Of a stretch of 64,000 nucleotides of DNA, positions 15,030 through 26,862 are shown in pieces. Source of the stretch: Acephala macrosclerotiorum (taxonomy: Eukaryota > Ascomycota > Leotiomycetes > Helotiales > Mollisiaceae). A program made the translations under genes and the position numbers. The notes under the pieces are model-generated. The model was not told the origin of the DNA. It did not search any database and saw only the letters and a program-made list of their open reading frames with translations. The stretch covers positions 1-64,000 of the forward strand of contig MU119480.1 of NCBI GenBank assembly GCA_014904845.1, given 5' to 3'. Within the stretch, counting starts at the first letter, position 1; the number at the start of each line of letters is the position of its first letter.

Positions 15030-16131
15030 ACAATCGAATTTAATTATAATTGATTTTTTGAATTAAATCGAAAATTAAAATTTTTTTTTTTATTTATTAT
15101 TATATTTTCGTATTTAATCAAATTATATATTATTATCGTTTTTAAATAAAAATTTTAATTTATTCGTTTAATTGTTTATATAATATATAAATATTATTTT
15201 TTTTAAAATAGTTTTTTAAATAAATAATATTATTATTAATAATTATTTTAAAATGTATTATTTTTTAATTTTTAAAATTGTTTATATAAAAATTTTATAA
15301 AATAGTATTTTTATATTCGAATTTTTTAAATATTTCGAGTTTATATAAAATAAATTCGTTTATAATAAATTTATTTAAATTTAATTTCTCGAAATCAATT
15401 TATTTCTCGTATTCGTTTTTATTATAATAAAAAAAACTTTTTTTTATTATACGTTTATTTAAATTAATTTTTTTTAAAATAAAAAAAATTAAAATAAATA
15501 TTTGTAATTTTTTGTATTTATTATAAAATAATAAAAAAGTATTTGAAAAAAGTAAATCGTTTTTTAAAAAAAAATTATTTTTATTTTAAATATTAATTTG
15601 TATTTAATAAATTTATTTGTTTTAATATAAATTTGTTTATTTGTATATAAAATATAAATAAAAATTTAAATTAATCGTAATTTAAATACGTTTTAAATAA
15701 TGTAAAAATTCGTTATTTTTAAAAAAAAATACAATATATAACGTTTTTTATCGTTTTAATTATTAATTTAAAAAAAATAAAATTTTCGTAATCGATTTTT
15801 TTATCGTACGTAATAAACGCAAATTAAAAAAAACGTAATTAAAATTCTAATAATTGTTTTTTTAAACTTTTAATATTGTACGTAAAATTTTTTAAATATC
15901 GAAAAAAATATAAAACGTAAAACTTTTAAATATCGAAAAAATTATATTTTTTTATATAAAATTTTTTTAGTAGTTTTTTATAAAGTTTTTTAAATACTAA
16001 AAAAAATTAAATACATATTTTTAAGTTTTAAAAAAATATATATTTTTTTGTATAAAAATTTTTTTTAGTTTAAATTTTGTATTTTATATTCAATTAATAA
16101 AATTAAATACTAATTAATATTAATAATATTA

Positions 16132-16293
16132 ATATATTACGTTTAATTATTATAATTTTTACGTATTGAATATAAAAATTATTAATTATTTAAAGAATTA
16201 AATCTAAAATTGAAAATATTAATATATTTTCAAGTTTTATATTAATTTTTTTTTAATTAAAACACGTAATAAATACGTATATATATTTCGATA
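16132..16293 (+). repeat. 162-bp direct repeat, right copy (LTR-like, element B)
   Basis: Same length and orientation as 5501-5662 and heavily converted to A/T. With the left copy it brackets element A. If the pair are true LTRs, element A inserted into element B. Confidence 0.6.
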
Positions 16294-18713
16294 ATTCGAT
16301 ATTTTTAAATTATAAAATATAAATATTATAATTAAAATTTTAATTTAATTTTCGATTATATATATAATGTATTTTAAAATAAAATTTTTTTTTTAAAAAA
16401 TTTATAAAATATTAATATTAAATAATTAAAAAAATTAAAAATAAAAATAATTATAATTATTACGAAAAGTTTTAATTCGATATAAATTAATTATAAAAAA
16501 TCGTATATTAAAAATTATAAAATTTTATTATAAAAATAATTTCAATAATTTTTATTTTATTTTTTCGAAATCGAAATAATATTTATTATAAATTTTCAAA
16601 AAAATATTATAAAATATAATTTTCGAAATATAAAAACGATTAAAGTTTTTATAAAAATATAAAATAATAAATTATTTTATAAAAAAAAAAAATATTTTTT
16701 ATTTAAATTTTTTAAAAAATTAAATTTTTTTATTTTAATTGAAAATTTTTAAAATTTTATAAAAATAACGATTTTTAATATAATTTTTTATAAATTGTAA
16801 TTTATATTTTAAATTAATAATAATTATTAAAAATAAATAAAAAAATTTAATTATAAAAATTTTTTATTATTAAATAATTTATTAAAATTTAAATAAAACG
16901 TTTATTATTTTAAATTATAATTCGAAGTTTTTTATAAATATATATTAAATATATTATTTCGAATTTAATAAAATAATAATATTTTTCGATAAAAAAAATT
17001 AATTTATTTAAAAATAATACAAATTAAATTATAAAATTTAATAAATTAAAAAGATTTAAAATTAAAATATAATTTTAAAATCGATTTTAAAAATATCAAT
17101 TTAAAAAAAAAACGATTTATTTAAATTATAATAAATTAATATACGTTTATTTAATAAATAAATTTAAAAAAAATTTTATAAAAAATTTTTTTAATTTATA
17201 AATTTTTATATAATATACGTATAAAAAGTTTTTTTTTTTTTTATAATTTTTTTTATATAAAATTTATATTTTATATTATTATAATAATTTTAATATTTAT
17301 ACATAAAACGATATATAAAATCGAAATTAATTTATTATTTTTAAATATATTTTTAAAAATTTTAAAATTTTAAAAAAAACGAGATTTTTAATTATTATTA
17401 TTCGTTTTTCGATTATAAATATTTTAAAAAATTTTTTAATAAAAATAAATATAAACGTATTTTTACGAATAAAATAAAAATTTTGTATAAATATTAAAAA
17501 TAATTTTTTGATATTTTTAAAAAAATAATTATATTATTAATAAAAAATTTATATTTATAATTCGTTAAATATAAATAAAAATTTTTAAAAAATTTTAAAA
17601 AATTACTTTAAAACGTTTTAAATCGCAATAATTAATAATAATAATTTTATTTTAATAATTTTCTCAAATGAAAAATTAATAAAAAAATTTTAATTTATTA
17701 ATAATCGTAATATAAATTATATTTTTAAAAGTTTTTATAATTTTTTTTTAATATAATATCGAGTATATATTAAAAATCGTCGTTTTATTAATAAGTTTTA
17801 TATTAATAATAAAATGAAAATATAATTATTTTTTAATTATTTTTAAATTATAAATATAAAATAATCGAAATATATTAATTAAATTATTTATTCGAATTTA
17901 TTTTTATTATATATAATATTAAATATTTCATTAATAATTTTTTAATTTTTTATATTAATAAAATATTTATTATTAGCGATTTTTATATTTTATTAATTTT
18001 CGATTAATAAAATAAATATATATAATTTAAATAAAAAATTTATAAAATTTTTATTAATTTAATAAATTATAAATTTATCGATTAAAATTTTAAATTAAAC
18101 TACGAATTTTAAATTTACGATATATATATAAATACTATTATTTAATACGATTTTTAAAACATTGATTAATTTAAAAATATTATTAAAAAATAATTAATTA
18201 TTATTTAATATTTTTTTATTTACGAATATAATAATTTCGTTCGAGTTTTATTTATTTTCGTTCGAAATTAATTTAATTATATAATAATTGTTTTTCTCGT
18301 ATTTTTAATATATTTTTAATTTAATTTTTCATTTAATTAATAAATTAATAAAATTTAAATTCGTAATAATAACGAAATTTACTTTATTTATAATAATATT
18401 ATAAATACGTATATATTAAATATTAAATATAAATTAATAATTTTTAAATAATAAAAAATATATAATTAGTATTATAATGATTTTTCGAAATAAAATTATA
18501 ATATTTTTCGTATATAAAACTTTTTTTTTAATACGACAATTTTTTATAAAAACTCGAATCGATATAATTAAATTCTTGTATAAATCGACAATAAATATAC
18601 AATTTTTATAATTTAATTTTTTTTAGTATAAATATAAAAATTCGTTATTTAAAAAAAGTTTAAAATCGAAATTTTTAATTATTTATATACGAATTTTAAT
18701 TTTATTAAATATG

Positions 18714-18809
18714 TTTTAATTTTTAATTATTTTAAATATATATATATTATAAAAATAATTCGTTTTAATTTTTAATTATTTTAAATATATATATTATAAA
18801 AATAATTCG
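18714..18809. repeat. Two-copy tandem, about 48 bp
   Basis: Positions 18714-18762 and 18763-18809 are the same sequence apart from the length of a TA run. A related single copy occurs at about 22165, where the similarity continues for several hundred bases. Confidence 0.7.
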
Positions 18810-19165
18810 TTTATTAAATTTTATTAATTCGTTAATTTTTAAATTTATAATTAATTCGAATATATTAATAAATAAATTTAATATAAATTATATTTATTTT
18901 TAATTTAATTTTTATTATTATTATATATATATATTTTATTATAAAATTATTCGAAGTTTTTATAAAAATTATTTTAATAAATCGTTAAAATAAAAATTTA
19001 TTTATTATAAATAATTAAATCGAAAAAATTATTTTTTATTTATTATATTTATTAATTTTTTCGATTTTTAATAAAAAAATTTAATAAAATCGATTAATAT
19101 TATAAAATTTTTTATAAATATATTTAAATAATTAAATTTTCAATAAAAAGTTTTTTTAAAAATAT
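18763..19165 (+). repeat. Dispersed AT-rich repeat, copy 1
   Basis: Closely similar to about 22165-22650, including the run TTTATTAAATTTTATTAATT near the start and TTTTCAATAAAAA near the end. The later copy has small insertions. Both are degraded and show no coding potential. Confidence 0.6.
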
Positions 19166-20909
19166 TAATAAAATAAATTATATTAATAATATTATTTAAA
19201 TTTATAATTATTATTATTAAATTTTTATTAATTTTCGTAATAATTTAATTTATAAATAAATTTATTATTTTTGATTTTTTCGAATTTTATTATTAATATT
19301 AATAACGTGAATTTAAATTTTTATAATAAATTTTTATTATTAATTTATTTATTTTATTAGAAAATTTAATCGAAAAAAAAAATTAATAAAAATTTATATA
19401 AAATATAAAAAATTTAAATTACGATTTAAATTATTTTAAATTTTAATAAAAAATTAAATTAAAATTATTTAATTTTTTAAATTCGAAATCGTATTTATTA
19501 TTATTATTAAATTTAATAAAATATTATTTTTTTAAATTTATATTTTTATTATTATTTATTTTATAAAATTTTTAATTAAAATTATTTTAATTAATATTAA
19601 AAAAATATACAAAGTTTTAAATTTATATTATTAAAAATTTAAAAAAATTATTAAATAAAATTATTAAAATTTATTATTTTTATAATACGAATAATATTTA
19701 ATATATATTTTCGAATAGTTTTTTTATTATAAATATTATTTTTTAAATATATTTATTTTAAAAATTTATATAAAATTATAATTGAAATTATTTTAAATTT
19801 ATAAATAAATATATCGATTTATATAAAAATATTATTTTAATTAAATTTAAATCTTTTTTTTCGAGTTTAAATAATTTATTAAAATATTATATTAAAATTA
19901 TATTACGAAAATAAATATAAACTTTTTATTTAATAATTAAAATATATAATTTAATAATATTATTTTTAATTTAATTTATAAAAAAATAAATATTATATTA
20001 ATAAATATTTTATTTAATTATAATATAATTATTTTTATTATAAAAAAAAATTAAAATAATTTATATTTTTTAATTTATATTTTATATTAATAAAATTTTA
20101 ATTATTATTATTATTATTATAATTAAAAATATAACGTTTATTATTATTTATTATATTTTGTATTTATATTAATATTTCGAGTATAAAATTATTTTATTAA
20201 TTATTATATTAATTATTATTTTCGATTTTAAATATTTTTTTAATAATATCGTTTAAAAAAATCGTATGAAATTAATATTTTATTTTAAATTTTAAAAAAA
20301 TTAAACATTTTTTTTTTTACGATATTAAAATTTTTAAAACTTTTAAAAAAAAAATTTTTTTCGTTTTTTAATATATATTTCAATTTTCGAATTAATATAA
20401 TAATTTTAACGATTATAATAAATTATTTAAAAATCGTATTAAAATTAATTTTATTTTAAATTTATACGTTCGAAATAAAAATATTTTTTAATTTTATTAA
20501 AGTTTTTATATTTCGTAAAATCGAAATAATTTTAAAAATAAAATTAAAATAAAATAAACGAAAATTCGAAAAATATTAAATAATAAATTAAATAATTTTA
20601 ATAATTTAAAATTCGAATTATTAATATATTTATATTTAATTCGTTAAAACTTTTAAAAATCGTATATAATTTTAATAATATTTTATACGATCAATATATT
20701 AATTATTAAAAAATAAAATAATAAACGAAAAATTATTAAAATCGCGTTTTAAAATAAATATAAAATTTTAAAACGAATAAATTTATATTATTATTATTTA
20801 TTAAAAAAATAATATATATAATAAAAAAAAAATTTTTTTTATTTCGAAAGAATAAATTCGTTTGTCGACTCGTAAACGAATTAATTAATAAACGAATTTT
20901 TTTTTTTAA

Positions 20910-22152
20910 TACTCGACGTATATTTTATTTTATAAATTTTATAAAAACGTTTTTACGAAAAATTTTAAAATTTTCGATTTTAGTAATCTATTTTTATTTT
21001 AAGTTTCAAATTAAAAACTTTTAATTTAAACGTTTTATAAGTATTTAAAATTAATATAATTATTAAAATAATAATTTGAAATTTTATCGAGTAATAAAAT
21101 CGATAAATTAATAAATTTTTAAATATTTAAAATAAAAACGTATTACGAAATTTTATATTATTAAAAAAATACTTTTTTAAAATTATCGTTTTATATTTTA
21201 TTATTACGATCGATTTAATTAATTTAAATTATTTTATTTAATATATAATTCTAAAAAAAAAAAATTTAAATTTTTTTTTTTAAAATTGTATAATTGTAAA
21301 ATTAATAAAATAAATTTTCATATATTATTATTTTAGCGTTTTAAGTATAAATGCATTTCTAATAAAATTTTATATTAAAAAAATACTTTTTAAAACTTTC
21401 GTTTTTTATATTAAATTACTACGATTAATTCAATTAATTTGAATTATTTTATTTAATATATAATTTTAAAAAAAAGATTTTTTAAAACTTTTTTCGAAAA
21501 TTATATAATTATAATATTAAATAAATACTTTAGCGCTTTAAATAAAAATATATTTCTAGTAGAATTTTATATTAAAAAAAAACTTTTTGAGATTTTCGTT
21601 TTTTATATTAAATTACTACGATTAATTCTATTAATTATAAATATTTATTACAATTATATTTATTAAAAAAAAAACTTTTTAAAACTTTTTTAAAAATTGC
21701 ATAATTAAATGTTTAATAAGAGTAGAATTTAATGTATTAGTATTTTAATGTTTAAAGTAAAAACGTATTTAAACAATTTTACGATCGCGATTTTTATTAA
21801 ATATAATTATATTTTTTTAATTTGCGTAATAACGAATTAATAAAATCGTTTAAAACTCGAAATCTAATAATATTTAATTGAGTTTTAATTTATTTATAAA
21901 TCTTATATAATTTAAATTAATTAATAAATAAAAATTGTAAACGTAATTATAATCGCGAGATTTTAATATTTTTTATTAAAGCGATTATTTATTATTTCGA
22001 AGTCTCGTAATTACAAAATTTTTTAATAAATTAATCAAATTATTACATTTGAATATCTCGATTAAATTTGAGTGAAATTACTTATTATAAGAAGTATTAA
22101 TATTACGTATATATAAAAAAGTTAATATTAGTTTTTAAAACGAACAATTAAT
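20910..22152 (+). repeat. Repeat family Z, heavily RIP-mutated copy
   Basis: Aligns collinearly, same orientation, with 23801-24840. Where the GC-richer copy has CCAGGGGGACACCCCC this copy has TTAAAAAAAAACTTTTT-like sequence; GTCGCGATTTTGGC becomes ATCGCGATTTTTAT. Differences are almost all C-to-T or G-to-A with this copy as the mutated one, and CpG is often kept (TCGCGA survives). Internal duplication adds about 200 bp relative to the other copy. No protein can be read. Confidence 0.8.
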
Positions 22153-22164
22153 TAAATACGTTTT

Positions 22165-22650
22165 ATTTTTCAATTATTTTAAATATATATATTATAAAAA
22201 TAATTCGTTTATTAAATTTTATTAATTCGTTAATTTTTAAAATTATAATTAATTCGAATTTATTAATAAATAAATTCGATATAAATTATATTTATTTTTT
22301 ATTAATTAAAAAACGAAAATAATTAATATTAATATATATTTTATATTATTTATTATTTATTTTTAATTTATTTTTTATTATTACGTATATATATTTTATT
22401 ATAAAATTATTCGAAATTTTTATAATAATTATTTTAATAAATTATTAAAACGAGAAATTATTTATTATAAATAATTAAATCGAAAAAATTATTTTTTATT
22501 TATTATATTTATTAATTTCTCGTATATTATTAATATTATATTTATTAATTTTTTTCGAATTTTAATAAAAAAATTTAATAAAATCGATCGATATTATAAA
22601 AGTTTTTATAAATATATTTAAATAATTAAATTTTCAATAAAAATTTTTTT
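22165..22650 (+). repeat. Dispersed AT-rich repeat, copy 2
   Basis: Second copy of the segment at 18763-19165, directly after the heavily mutated family-Z copy. It carries a short extra block around 22500-22560 that is absent from copy 1. Confidence 0.6.
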
Positions 22651-23010
22651 TTAATAATATTAATAAAATAAATTATATTAATAATAATTTTAAAATAATA
22701 TATAATCGATTTAATAAAAAATATTAAAAATTCGATTTACGTATAATCGTATTACGTTTATAATTATAATATATTAATTAATTCAAATTATATAAAATTT
22801 ATAAATAAATTGAAATTTAATTAAATTTTATTAAATTTTAAATTTTAAACGATTTTATTAATTTATTATTACGTAAATTAATAAAATAAACTCGTATTTA
22901 ATAAAAATTATAATTATAAAATTATTTAAATTCGTTTTTATTTTAAATATTAAAATATTTATTTATTTAAATATTAAATATTTTTATAATTATATAATTT
23001 TTAAAAAAAA

Positions 23011-23335
23011 NNNNNNNNNNNNNNNNNNNNNNNNNNNNNNNNNNNNNNNNNNNNNNNNNNNNNNNNNNNNNNNNNNNNNNNNNNNNNNNNNNNNNNNNNN
23101 NNNNNNNNNNNNNNNNNNNNNNNNNNNNNNNNNNNNNNNNNNNNNNNNNNNNNNNNNNNNNNNNNNNNNNNNNNNNNNNNNNNNNNNNNNNNNNNNNNNN
23201 NNNNNNNNNNNNNNNNNNNNNNNNNNNNNNNNNNNNNNNNNNNNNNNNNNNNNNNNNNNNNNNNNNNNNNNNNNNNNNNNNNNNNNNNNNNNNNNNNNNN
23301 NNNNNNNNNNNNNNNNNNNNNNNNNNNNNNNNNNN
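23011..23335. other. Assembly gap (325 N)
   Basis: A run of N. It is flanked by AT-rich repeat sequence with direct and inverted copies of the same family nearby, a likely reason for the assembly break. The true length is unknown. Confidence 0.98.
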
Positions 23336-23540
23336 ATATAAAATTTTATTAGAAATACGTTTTTATTTAAAATATTAAAATTTTAAACTATAAAAATATT
23401 TAAAAATCTAATTACGTAATTCTCGAAAAAAGTTTTAAAAAGTCTCTCTTTAAAATATATATTAAATAAAGTAATTTAAATTAATTGAATCGATCGTAGT
23501 AATTTAATACAACGGTAAAAAATTTTTCATAACCCGAGGT
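23336..23540 (-). repeat. Family Z fragment, inverted
   Basis: The reverse complement resembles part of the GC-richer family-Z copy: for example the stretch ending CGATCGTAGTAATTT at about 23490 matches the complement of the TACTACGATCAATTCAATCG segment near 24301. It is moderately mutated to A/T and probably continues into the gap. Confidence 0.6.
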
Positions 23541-24053
23541 ACGCGAGAGTACTTTGCGTAGTTGGCGTAGCTAAGAACTATAAAAATTACTTAAAATACT
23601 TCGAATCGAACTCAAATTAAACATAAATTTCGTAATTTTAAATCGTGATACTTTACGAACTAAAAGTCGCATTAGAAATTTGTTTAATGCAATTTTTTGT
23701 GCTTATTAAAAGCTATTTAAAGATAATAAAATTTTAAAATTTTATTAAAGATTAAATGTAATGCACTTTTGTAAAGTATAGAGTAAAATGTTTCTTTCTT
23801 TACTCGACGCACATTTTGCTCCGCAGGCCTCGCAGGGGCGCTCCTGTGGAGGGCTACAAAGTCTTCGACTTTAGTAATTTACTCTTATTTTAAGTTCCAA
23901 GTCAAAAGCTCTTAATTTGAGCGTTTTATAAGCGCTTGAAATTGTTATAGTTATTGAGGTAGTGTTTGAGATTCTGCCGGGCGGTGAGAGCCGATAAGCT
24001 GATAAGCTCTTTAATGCCTAAGGCAAAAACGCACTTTCTACGGTCTCATATTA

Positions 24054-24072
24054 CCAGGGGGACACCCCCTGG
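24054..24072. repeat. GC hairpin 1 of 4
   Basis: CCAGGGGG-ACA-CCCCCTGG: a perfect 8-bp stem with a 3-base loop, followed by GACCCCC. Strikingly GC-rich in an AT-rich setting. Confidence 0.85.
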
Positions 24073-24144
24073 GACCCCCGTCTCTTATATTGAGTTACTG
24101 CGATTGATTCTATTAATTATAAATAGTTATTACGATTATATTTA

Positions 24145-24163
24145 CCAGGGGGAGACCCCCTGG
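24145..24163. repeat. GC hairpin 2 of 4
   Basis: CCAGGGGG-AGA-CCCCCTGG, the same stem with an AGA loop, followed by GACCCCCCTCGAAAGC. Confidence 0.85.
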
Positions 24164-24259
24164 GACCCCCCTCGAAAGCTGCGCAGCTATAGAGCTGAAC
24201 TCTAGCGTTTTATTACTTTAGTGCCTTAGGCAGAAACGCACTTCCAGTAGAGCATTACA

Positions 24260-24278
24260 CCAGGGGGACACCCCCTGG
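24260..24278. repeat. GC hairpin 3 of 4
   Basis: CCAGGGGG-ACA-CCCCCTGG, identical to hairpin 1; the surrounding module is also repeated. Confidence 0.85.
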
Positions 24279-24349
24279 GACCCCCGTCTTTATATTCAAT
24301 TACTACGATCAATTCAATCGACTTAGATTACTTTACTTAGTATATAATT

Positions 24350-24368
24350 CCAGGGGGAGACCCCCTGG
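24350..24368. repeat. GC hairpin 4 of 4
   Basis: CCAGGGGG-AGA-CCCCCTGG, identical to hairpin 2 and followed by the same CTCGAGAGCTGCGCAGC-type tail. ACA and AGA loops alternate along the array. Confidence 0.85.
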
Positions 24369-24840
24369 GACCCCCCTCGAGAGCTGCGCAGCATAGGGAT
24401 ATCCGGCACTTGGGTGAGTGCCTTAATGCCTAAGGCAGAAACGCACTTAGAGTTTTGCGGTCGCGATTTTGGCTAAGTGCGACTATATTCTATTGATTTG
24501 CGCAACAACAGATTAATAGAATCGCTTGAAACTTAGAATCTGGCAATATTTAATTGAGTTTCAACTTATTTATAAGTTTTATGTGATTTGAATTAGCTAA
24601 TATATTATAATTGTAGGCGCAGCGTGGTCGCATGTAAATCGAGGTTTTGGTGTTCTTCACCGGATCGGCTGCATATTAGTCCGAAGTCACGGGACTGCGG
24701 AATTCCTTAATGAACCAATCAAATCGCTGCATTTGGGCACCTCGGTTAAATTTGAGTAAAATCGCTCATTGTGAGAAGTGTTGATGTCACGTGCATATAG
24801 AAAAGTTGATATTAGTCCTTATGCCGGACAGGCAATAATA

Positions 24841-25549
24841 AAATGTAAATATTTAAAGTATTAACTTTTAACCGAGGAATATAAAAATCTTATATATAAG
24901 AACTTTAGACTTTAGACCTCAAGGCCTATTTATTTATTTACTTATTTACTTACTACGTTTTCACGTTATAGCGCACGTTATAAGAGATAAAATTAAACTT
25001 TTATTTTAAAAAAAAATCGATTACTGTAAATTATAAATTTTAAGCGTTATAATTGGGCGAATAAGAGTATATTCGAGTAATGCCAAGCCTACTAATAAAA
25101 GCCGATAAGAGAAAAAGAGCTCGCTAAAAAAAGTAAAAAGCTCGCTTAAAGGGTAAAAAGCTCGGTTAAAAGGCTTAGCATCGGAAAGCAATTTATGACG
25201 ATTCGGAAAAAGCTCGACTGCAAAGCTTGACAACGGCGAATAATTAAACCGCTTCGAAATTCAATTAATTGCTCGCATCACAATAATTACTACTTGGATT
25301 TACAAAAGGAAAATAGTATTCGAATGCGATTAATTAGTTTTATAATTTTATTAAAAAAAAAAATTTGTAATCGACTTTTGAAATTTTAAACTAGTTTTTG
25401 GAGTTCTGGCCCGTGCGCTGGCGTAGTTGGCGTAGTTGGCGAACCAATGGGAATAGTCGCGTAGTTCGAGTAATCGAGGTTATAAAAAAAATTTTGCCGT
25501 TGTATAAAAAACGAGAATTCCAAGGAGTATTTTTCTAGTAAATATAAAA
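24841..25549. repeat. Gene-free spacer with small tandem repeats
   Basis: No convincing gene. About 25133-25175 repeats a roughly 20-bp unit containing GTAAAAAGCTCG. At about 25420-25441 the 9-mer GGCGTAGTT occurs twice in tandem plus a partial copy; the same motif appears once near 23560. A 70-codon minus-strand frame at 25021-25233 has no recognisable features and is not called. Confidence 0.5.
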
Positions 25550-25800
25550 TTTCGCAAAAAGAGCATTTTTGCTTTAAGCACTAAAGAATTTATTAGTTTA
25601 TCGGTTTTTATTACTCGATAAAATTTGAAATTTTATTTCAATAAAATTATTCTAATTTTAAATGCTTATAAAACGCTCAAATTAAAAGCTTTTAATTTAA
25701 AACTTAAAATAAAAATAAATTACTAAAGTCGAAAACTTTATAACTCTTCGCAAAAGCGCTCTTACGAGACTTACGAAGTAAAATGTGTATCGAGTAAAGC
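25550..25800 (-). repeat. Family Z fragment, inverted copy
   Basis: The reverse complement matches about 23801-24035, for example CTAAAGTCGAAAACTTTATA corresponds to the complement of the TACAAAGTCTTCGACTTTAG segment. Mutation level is intermediate between the two plus-strand copies. With the 23336-23540 fragment it makes the family both directly and inversely repeated around the assembly gap. Confidence 0.7.
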
Positions 25801-26850
25801 CCGTTCTCTATTGGTTCGCTTAGCGAGTCGTCGAACGAACTTTTTTTTTCGAAACGAGAGAAACATTTTTAAAAAATTTAATATTTTAAACGTTTTAAAC
25901 GTAAAATTTATTATTTTATTTAAATTAATTAATAATTTTAATAATAATTTTTTAATCGATTTAATTATATTTAATAAAATTAAATTTATTATTATTAAAT
26001 TAAAATTTATTATTAAAATAAATTATTTTATTATTATTTTAATTTTTTTATTTAAAATTATTATATTTTTAATTATATCGTTATAAAATTTAAATATAAA
26101 AATTTATTATTATAATTTTAAATTTAATTAAATTTTAATAATTATATTTTAAATTAAATATTTTAATATTTTAATTTTAAAAACTTTTTAATAAACGTTT
26201 TATTTTATAAAGTTTTTATTTTAAATTTTAAATATAATTTAAATTATATTATTTTTAAAAATTTAAATTTAATAAAATAATTAATATATAATATATTTTA
26301 TATATAATCGAATAAAATAAAATAAAACAATTAATAATTAATTATAATATTAAAAATATACGTATATTATTATAATATTTATTTTAAATTAAATAATTTT
26401 AAATATTAAATTTAAAAATTTTAAAATATTAAATTATTAAATTTTTTATTTTTATTTTTAATATTTTTGTAATTTATTTATTTATTTAATAATTGTTTAA
26501 TTAAATCGATTTAAAAAATTTATATTTATATATTTATATTTTAAAAATTAAAAAAAATCGATTTATAAATTGAAAAATAATTACAATAAAAAATAAAATA
26601 AAATAATTTATATATAATTTAATTTAAAAAATATAATTTAAATTTTTTTTATTTTATTAATTAAATTAATAATTTTATAATTTTTATATAATTAGTTTTT
26701 AATATATATTTTATATATATTTTATAAATATTTTATTTTTAAATAAAGTTTTATAAAGTTTTATAAATTAAAAATTAAAAATAAAATTTTATTCGTAAAA
26801 AACTTTTAAAAAACACTCTACCCGTAAAAGACTTTTAAAAAAAAACTCCA
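25801..26850. repeat. AT-rich degraded tail of the block
   Basis: Very AT-rich sequence similar in character to 1-23010 and without a gene. A 91-codon plus-strand frame at 25811-26086 is low-complexity Phe/Ile/Asn/Lys, the expected product of chance in such DNA. Confidence 0.8.
26792..26850. repeat. Two-copy direct repeat at the AT-rich edge
   Basis: Units at 26792-26820 (TTCGTAAAAAACTTTTAAAA...) and 26821-26850 (CCCGTAAAAGACTTTTAAAA...) differ mainly by C/T and G/A, with the outer copy more AT. It marks the last few bases of the degraded block. A perfect 7-bp-stem palindrome CCCACTT-TATG-AAGTGGG follows at 26857-26874. Confidence 0.7.
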
Positions 26851-26862
26851 CCCAGACCCACT

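Larger units (their letters stand above)
1..23010. repeat. AT-rich, RIP-like degraded repeat block
   Basis: Almost entirely A and T, with surviving C and G mostly in CpG. No open frame exceeds about 100 codons and none resembles a protein. Internal repeats (listed separately) show that it consists of decayed transposon-like sequence, some nested. Paired copies differ mainly by C-to-T and G-to-A, the pattern of repeat-induced point mutation in ascomycetes. It could be a subtelomeric, pericentromeric or interstitial AT isochore; the window does not decide which. No gene is called here. Confidence 0.9.
23801..24840 (+). repeat. Repeat family Z, least mutated copy
   Basis: The most GC-rich part of the first 26.8 kb. 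It contains four copies of a GC-rich hairpin, repeated TGCCTAAGGCA-GAAACGCACTT modules about 200 bp apart, and no open frame that looks like a protein. The modular structure and lack of coding sequence suggest a non-autonomous or structural repeat, but its class is not recognised. It appears to have largely escaped RIP or to have arrived later than its relatives. Confidence 0.7.

Noticed and set aside
1..23010. The AT-rich block as inserted mitochondrial DNA
   Set aside because: No tRNA, rRNA or mitochondrial protein segment is seen under any code, and paired copies show directional C-to-T/G-to-A change with CpG survival, which points to RIP of nuclear repeats.
23966..24205. 79-codon frame across the GC hairpins
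   Set aside because: It runs through repeat modules and hairpins and has no protein-like features.
24054..24368. CRISPR-like array
   Set aside because: Only four short palindromes at irregular spacing, and the spacers themselves are repeated; the organism is eukaryotic.
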